DNA of 5,677 bases from Bacteroidota bacterium (GTDB lineage: Bacteria > Bacteroidota > Bacteroidia > Cytophagales > Cyclobacteriaceae): assembly GCA_027297025.1 (NCBI GenBank), contig JAPUIM010000097.1, positions 1-5,677 of the forward strand, given 5' to 3'. The notes under the pieces were generated by a model. It was not told where the DNA came from, searched no databases, and worked only from the letters and a program-made list of their open reading frames with translations. Both the position numbers and the translations under genes were made by a program. Positions 5,455 to 5,677 of this stretch are shown here, piece by piece. Position 1 is the stretch's first letter; every line of letters starts with the position of its first letter.

Positions 5455-5677
5455 ATGATTGAAAAATCAAACTATACATCACCTCCCCTATTGTTTAATA
5501 AGCACCTGCAGACCATTTTGCCCGCGGTATTCAGAAAGGTAAAAGGAGTTGATTATCAACGCGAACGTATCACCATTCCCGATGGCGATTTTTTAGACCT
5601 GGACTGGCTGCGAAACCACCACGACAGATTGGTCATTATTTCCCATGGACTGGAGGGCAACAGCAAAAGATCTCATG
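5455..5677 (+). CDS. yheT: YheT-family alpha/beta hydrolase, N-terminal part (3' truncated)
   Basis: The first 74 codons are in the window; the gene continues past its end. 'NKHLQTILPAVFRK' (residues 15-28), the 'RERITIPDGDFLDLDW' segment (36-51) and 'LVIISHGLEGNSKRSH' (59-74) are the successive signatures of the YheT/COG0429 group of alpha/beta hydrolases. His64-Gly65 belong to the oxyanion-hole strand-turn. The nucleophile elbow and the rest of the catalytic triad lie beyond the window, so activity cannot be judged. Family members act as cytoplasmic or membrane-associated esterase-like enzymes with poorly defined substrates. ATG 5455 begins on the base after the channel stop (TAAATG), which points to translational coupling and a shared mRNA. 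No signal peptide is visible. Confidence 0.92.
   Translation, partial: MIEKSNYTSPPLLFNKHLQTILPAVFRKVKGVDYQRERITIPDGDFLDLDWLRNHHDRLVIISHGLEGNSKRSH

Overview
The window looks like a piece of a Bacteroidota chromosome. It is AT-leaning, its genes mostly lack a Shine-Dalgarno site, and every signal peptide I can see ends with Ala or Gly just before Gln, as is usual in that phylum. The protein families also fit: an M23-type C-terminal domain, an OMP_b-brl_2-type outer-membrane barrel, and a signal-peptide-bearing channel with a beta-helix-like ectodomain. I see no mobile element, CRISPR array, tRNA or rRNA.

Bases 1-2724 read left to right as closely packed genes. They are the 3' end of a probable M23 family peptidase, then a thiol peroxidase (Bcp/PrxQ), a secreted von Willebrand factor A (VWA) protein with a complete metal site, and a small outer-membrane beta-barrel protein. 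Gaps are 12, 35 and 12 nt. The 35-nt gap before the VWA gene holds a perfect 7-bp hairpin. The two envelope genes (VWA and barrel) may form one unit, but the sequence does not prove that they work together.

Bases 2725-3573 are looser. A 126-residue secreted protein of unknown function ends one base from the stop of a convergent, minus-strand 34-residue membrane protein, which is easily missed because it is so short. The rest of this stretch holds a 10-bp direct repeat, small hairpins, a doubtful 29-codon minus-strand frame, and a fair Bacteroidota-type promoter for the next gene.

Bases 3574-5454 encode the most interesting protein. It is 626 residues long, with a signal peptide, about 200 residues of repeated beta-helix-like motifs, a helical linker, one membrane helix, a roughly 100-residue predicted cytoplasmic segment, and a two-helix potassium-channel pore with filter TLGFGD. 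Its predicted topology puts the repeats in the periplasm and the filter facing outward. The next gene starts on the base after its stop codon and encodes the N-terminal part of a YheT-family alpha/beta hydrolase, cut by the window end.
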